Below, piece after piece: positions 61,131-64,000 of a DNA stretch of 64,000 bases. Under the pieces are notes generated by a model. The model made no database searches, was not told where the DNA came from, and saw nothing but the letters and a program-made list of their open reading frames with translations. How positions within the stretch are numbered: position 1 is the first letter of the stretch; every line of letters starts with the position of its first letter. This stretch comes from Enterococcus alishanensis (GTDB lineage Bacteria > Bacillota > Bacilli > Lactobacillales > Enterococcaceae). The position numbers and the translations under genes are program-made. Location: contig NZ_JAHUZB010000001.1 of the NCBI RefSeq assembly GCF_019218635.1, positions 62,001-126,000 of the forward strand, in the 5' to 3' direction.

Positions 61131-62423
61131 ATGGCAGAACCAATCAAGATTGGCTTACTAGGTATGGGGGTTGTCGGCACAGGCGTCTTAGAGAATTTGG
61201 CTGAAAACCAAGAGAAATTAACCAACCAAATCGGGCGCTCCTTAACGGTGACGAAAGCTTTCGTCCGCCCTTCCAAAGAAAAAGAAAGACTAGCTGAAAA
61301 ATTTGATTTAACTTTGGTTTATGAGGTTGAAGAAATTTTACAAGATTCAGAAATAGCTATTGTCATTGAGACGATGGGAACCATTGAGCCTGCGAAAGCT
61401 TACATTTCGGCTAGTTTAAAAGCTGGCAAGCATGTTGTAACTGCTAATAAAGATTTATTGGCGACACATGGCACCGAATTAATTGAATTAGCAGCAGAAA
61501 ATCAAGTCAATCTTTATTATGAAGCTAGTGTTGCGGGTGGGATTCCGATTTTACGTACTTTAGCCACTAGTTTTGCTGGAGACAATATTTCAAAAGTTTT
61601 AGGAATCGTCAATGGCACCACTAATTTTATGCTGACGAAAATGGTTCAAGAACAACGAACCTATCAAGATACATTGGATGAAGCAACTGCTTTAGGTTTT
61701 GCTGAAAGTGATCCTACTAATGATGTTGATGGAATAGATGCGGCTTACAAGATGGTCATTTTAAGTAAATTTGCTTTTGGCATGACGATTACGATGGATC
61801 AGATGACGATTCGTGGCATTCGTGGATTATCGGCTGAAGATGTTGCAGTTGCTGGAAAACTAGGCTATGCAGTAAAACTAATCGGTTCAGCAATTAAAAT
61901 TAACGACAGCATCCATACTGAAGTCGGACCGGTTTTAGTACCGAAAAATCATCCACTGGCAGCTGTTCAAAACGAGTATAATGCTGTTTTTGTAGAAAGT
62001 TCCGGTATCGGTGAGTCAATGTATTATGGTCCCGGAGCTGGTGGACGGCCGACTGGCACAAGTATCGTAGCGGACCTTGCAGCAATTGCTCAAGAAATAG
62101 AAAACGGTACTACAGGAAGACCATTTAGTCCGTATCAGCAAGAATTAAAATTGACTCCGAAAGATCAAATCATTAATTCTTATTTCTTCTCTTTAGAAAT
62201 GCCGGATCATTCAGGTCAATTTTTAAAGTTGGCTGAAATTTTTACTAAACTAGATGCTGGATTCGAACAAGTCTCTCAAGCTAAAGGTGATGGTGAAAAA
62301 GCTAGAGTAGTGATTATTACTCATCCTATATCAGAAACAACGTATGCCGAAATTCAAAATCAAATCCAATTAAAAACCAAATTCAAATTTATCTCGTCAA
62401 TGAAAGTTATGGAGGAAAAATAA
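61131..62423 (+). CDS. hom: Homoserine dehydrogenase
   Basis: 430 residues. NAD(P)-binding GLLGMGVVGTGVLENL, catalytic region with GIVNGTTNFMLTKM and DVDGIDAAYK, and a C-terminal ACT domain (about 350-430) usually giving threonine feedback inhibition. Converts aspartate semialdehyde to homoserine. GGAGGG upstream. thrC starts at the base after its stop codon. Confidence 0.96.
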   Translation: MAEPIKIGLLGMGVVGTGVLENLAENQEKLTNQIGRSLTVTKAFVRPSKEKERLAEKFDLTLVYEVEEILQDSEIAIVIETMGTIEPAKAYISASLKAGKHVVTANKDLLATHGTELIELAAENQVNLYYEASVAGGIPILRTLATSFAGDNISKVLGIVNGTTNFMLTKMVQEQRTYQDTLDEATALGFAESDPTNDVDGIDAAYKMVILSKFAFGMTITMDQMTIRGIRGLSAEDVAVAGKLGYAVKLIGSAIKINDSIHTEVGPVLVPKNHPLAAVQNEYNAVFVESSGIGESMYYGPGAGGRPTGTSIVADLAAIAQEIENGTTGRPFSPYQQELKLTPKDQIINSYFFSLEMPDHSGQFLKLAEIFTKLDAGFEQVSQAKGDGEKARVVIITHPISETTYAEIQNQIQLKTKFKFISSMKVMEEK

Positions 62424-63482
62424 ATGTATCAAGGCCTATTAGAACAATATAAAGCGTATCTACCAATCACTGAAAACACACCAATGATTTCTCTAGCAGA
62501 AGGAAATACACCACTGATTCCTTTACCAAATTTATCCAAAGAATTAGGCATTACCTTATATGGAAAGTATGAAGGATTAAATCCAACTGGCTCATTTAAA
62601 GATCGTGGGATGGTGATGGCAGTGGCAAAAGCGGTAGAAGATGGCGCCAAAGCAATTATTTGTGCCTCTACTGGAAATACTTCGGCAGCAGCTGCGGCTT
62701 ATGCGACTAGAGCGGGAATTAAAGCCTATGTGGTGATTCCAGATGGAAAAATTGCCATGGGAAAATTAGCCCAAGCAATTATGTATGGCGCTGACATTAT
62801 TTCGATTCCAGGTAATTTTGATGAGGCTTTAAAAGCTGTACGTGACATCGCCAAAACTGAAGCAGTGGCACTAGTAAACTCAGTCAATCCTTATCGTTTA
62901 GAGGGACAAAAAACTGCTGCCTTTGAAATATGTGAACAATTAGAAAAAGCACCAGATGTTTTAGCGATTCCGGTGGGAAATGCTGGAAATATTTCAGCTT
63001 ACTGGAAAGGCTTTAAGGAATGGCATGAAGTTAAAGGAACAGCTCTACCAAGAATGCATGGATTTGAAGCAGAAGGTGCAGCTGCGATTGTGCGCAATGA
63101 AGTAATTGAACAACCAGAAACAGTCGCGACAGCTATCCGTATCGGAAATCCTGCCAGCTGGAAATTAGCAGAAGCAGCCCGCGACGAATCAAACGGTTTT
63201 ATCGATGCGGTAACTGATGAAGAAATTTTAAATGCTTATCGAAAAATTGCTGCCCAAGATGGTGTATTTGTAGAACCAGGTTCAGCAGCTTCTTTAGCCG
63301 GTGTCATTCAACATGTTAAAAATGGACGTATTAAACCAGGCGAAACAGTTGTATCGATCTTCACTGGTAATGGCTTAAAAGATCCAGATACTGCAATTAA
63401 TGAATCAAATGTGAATATTTCAAAAATGAGTGATCTAGAAGATATGCGTAATCATTTGCGGGAAGGCGTGGCAAAGCTATGA
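62424..63482 (+). CDS. thrC: Threonine synthase
   Basis: 352 residues. PLP enzyme with the Schiff-base lysine in [10 protein letters not shown] (about residue 60) and phosphate cup [13 protein letters not shown]. Makes threonine from O-phosphohomoserine. The short form of the family. ATG 62424 abuts the hom stop; AGGAGGAAAAATAA-like sequence at the end of hom is the ribosome binding site. Overlaps thrB as ATGA. Confidence 0.96.
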   Translation: MYQGLLEQYKAYLPITENTPMISLAEGNTPLIPLPNLSKELGITLYGKYEGLNPTGSFKDRGMVMAVAKAVEDGAKAIICASTGNTSAAAAAYATRAGIKAYVVIPDGKIAMGKLAQAIMYGADIISIPGNFDEALKAVRDIAKTEAVALVNSVNPYRLEGQKTAAFEICEQLEKAPDVLAIPVGNAGNISAYWKGFKEWHEVKGTALPRMHGFEAEGAAAIVRNEVIEQPETVATAIRIGNPASWKLAEAARDESNGFIDAVTDEEILNAYRKIAAQDGVFVEPGSAASLAGVIQHVKNGRIKPGETVVSIFTGNGLKDPDTAINESNVNISKMSDLEDMRNHLREGVAKL

Positions 63483-64000
63483 GAATTCGTGTGCCTGCAA
63501 CTAGTGCTAATTTAGGACCAGGCTTCGATTCTTGTGGCTTGGCAGTCTCGCTTTATTTAGAGATTGAAGTCGGTGCAGAAAGTTTGGACTGGGAGATTGA
63601 ACATAATCTTACAGCTGAAATTCCCACTAATAAAAAAAATTTATTGATTCAAACAGCATTAAGATTGGCACCAAATTTAACGCCTCATAAGATAAAAATG
63701 ATTTCTAATATTCCAGTTGCTAGAGGATTAGGTTCCAGTTCTTCGGTGATTGTTGCAGGAATTGAGTTGGCGAATCGATTGGGTAATTTAGGTTTAACAC
63801 AAGAAAGAAAAATAGAGATAGCAACAAAAATCGAAGGCCATCCTGACAATGTTGCGCCAGCAATTTGCGGAGGATTTGTGGTTGCTAGCTATATTGATGA
63901 AAAAGTCAGCTATGTGAAGCATCATTTTCCTGACTGTGATATAATCGCGGTGATTCCTGAAACGCAATTGCTGACTAGCAGCAGCCGCGGCGTTCTACCT
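63479..64000 (+). CDS. thrB: Homoserine kinase (3' end beyond window)
   Basis: 174 codons are visible from ATG 63479, which overlaps the thrC stop by 4 nt, and the frame is still open at base 64000. It begins [20 protein letters not shown], the standard ThrB start, and contains the GHMP-kinase ATP motif [11 protein letters not shown] near residue 82. Phosphorylates homoserine for ThrC, completing hom-thrC-thrB. Confidence 0.97.
   Translation, partial: MRIRVPATSANLGPGFDSCGLAVSLYLEIEVGAESLDWEIEHNLTAEIPTNKKNLLIQTALRLAPNLTPHKIKMISNIPVARGLGSSSSVIVAGIELANRLGNLGLTQERKIEIATKIEGHPDNVAPAICGGFVVASYIDEKVSYVKHHFPDCDIIAVIPETQLLTSSSRGVLP

Noticed and set aside
1-64000. CRISPR array, prophage or complete insertion sequence
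   Set aside because: No regularly spaced repeats, no phage structural genes and no intact transposase were seen; the only mobile hint is the inverted repeat at 29170-29218.

Overview
The window is about 64 kb of low-GC Gram-positive DNA. Gene content and order point to an Enterococcus chromosome. The core runs comFA-comFC-hpf-secA-prfB-ftsEX, then pst-phoU, then liaXYZ, then hprK-lgt-gpsA-galU, then pepQ/ccpA, tyrS, trxB and hom-thrC-thrB. This is, from memory, the order around the lia locus of Enterococcus faecalis. The species cannot be fixed from sequence alone. Nearly every transcription unit ends in a clear hairpin-plus-T terminator. There are no rRNA genes, CRISPR arrays, intact insertion sequences or phage genes.

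Layout. 1-2.3 kb: end of a branched-chain amino acid ABC transporter (livG partial, livF), a CBS/ACT protein and a small DUF2969 protein. 2.3-2.8 kb: tRNA-Tyr, tRNA-Gln and a 57-residue unknown protein. 2.8-9.3 kb: a TetR regulator divergent from a 1414-residue acyl-CoA dehydratase activase-like protein, then a self-regulated GntR regulator and a convergent YigZ protein. 9.4-12.4 kb: comFA, comFC and hpf. 12.6-18 kb: secA, prfB (with the programmed +1 frameshift) and ftsEX. 18-20 kb: a Gdx-type SMR exporter behind a structured leader, and cardiolipin synthase. 20-25.4 kb: pstS-pstC-pstA-pstB1-pstB2-phoU.

Two accessory blocks flank the conserved daptomycin-response operon liaXYZ (34.6-36.8 kb). 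Block A (25.4-34.5 kb) holds an LPXTG-anchored beta-helix/MucBP surface protein. It also holds a divergent sugar cassette: a DeoR regulator and PfkB kinase on one side; a galactitol-type PTS IIA-IIB-IIC, a small membrane protein and a class II aldolase on the other. Both divergent promoters carry cre-like CcpA sites over the -35 box and candidate DeoR operators near the transcription start. Block B (36.8-42.6 kb) holds a ketopantoate-reductase-like enzyme, a thiolase, both subunits of a 3-oxoacid CoA-transferase and an MFS carboxylate transporter, with a divergent TetR regulator. It reads as a short-chain 3-oxoacid uptake and degradation unit.

42.8-50 kb: hprK, lgt, gpsA, galU, two envelope-associated small proteins (DUF948, YtxH), and pepQ divergent from ccpA. 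HprK and CcpA, the two main parts of Gram-positive carbon catabolite control, therefore sit in the same window as several of their likely targets. 50-58.9 kb: a MmcQ/YjbR protein, a secreted DUF5648-repeat protein, a class A PBP, tyrS, an AEC transporter, endonuclease IV, YneF and trxB. 59-64 kb: a phosphosugar mutase, an ArsR-type metal sensor, and hom-thrC-thrB, where thrB runs off the window end.

Most worth a second look: the unassigned PTS/kinase/aldolase cassette, the 3-oxoacid cassette, the two-hairpin leader before the SMR gene, a 26-bp direct repeat bracketing a hairpin between the two pstB genes, TTTACA repeats before pstC, a perfect 16-bp palindrome in the secA leader, and a 20-bp perfect inverted repeat resembling abutted IS3-type ends.
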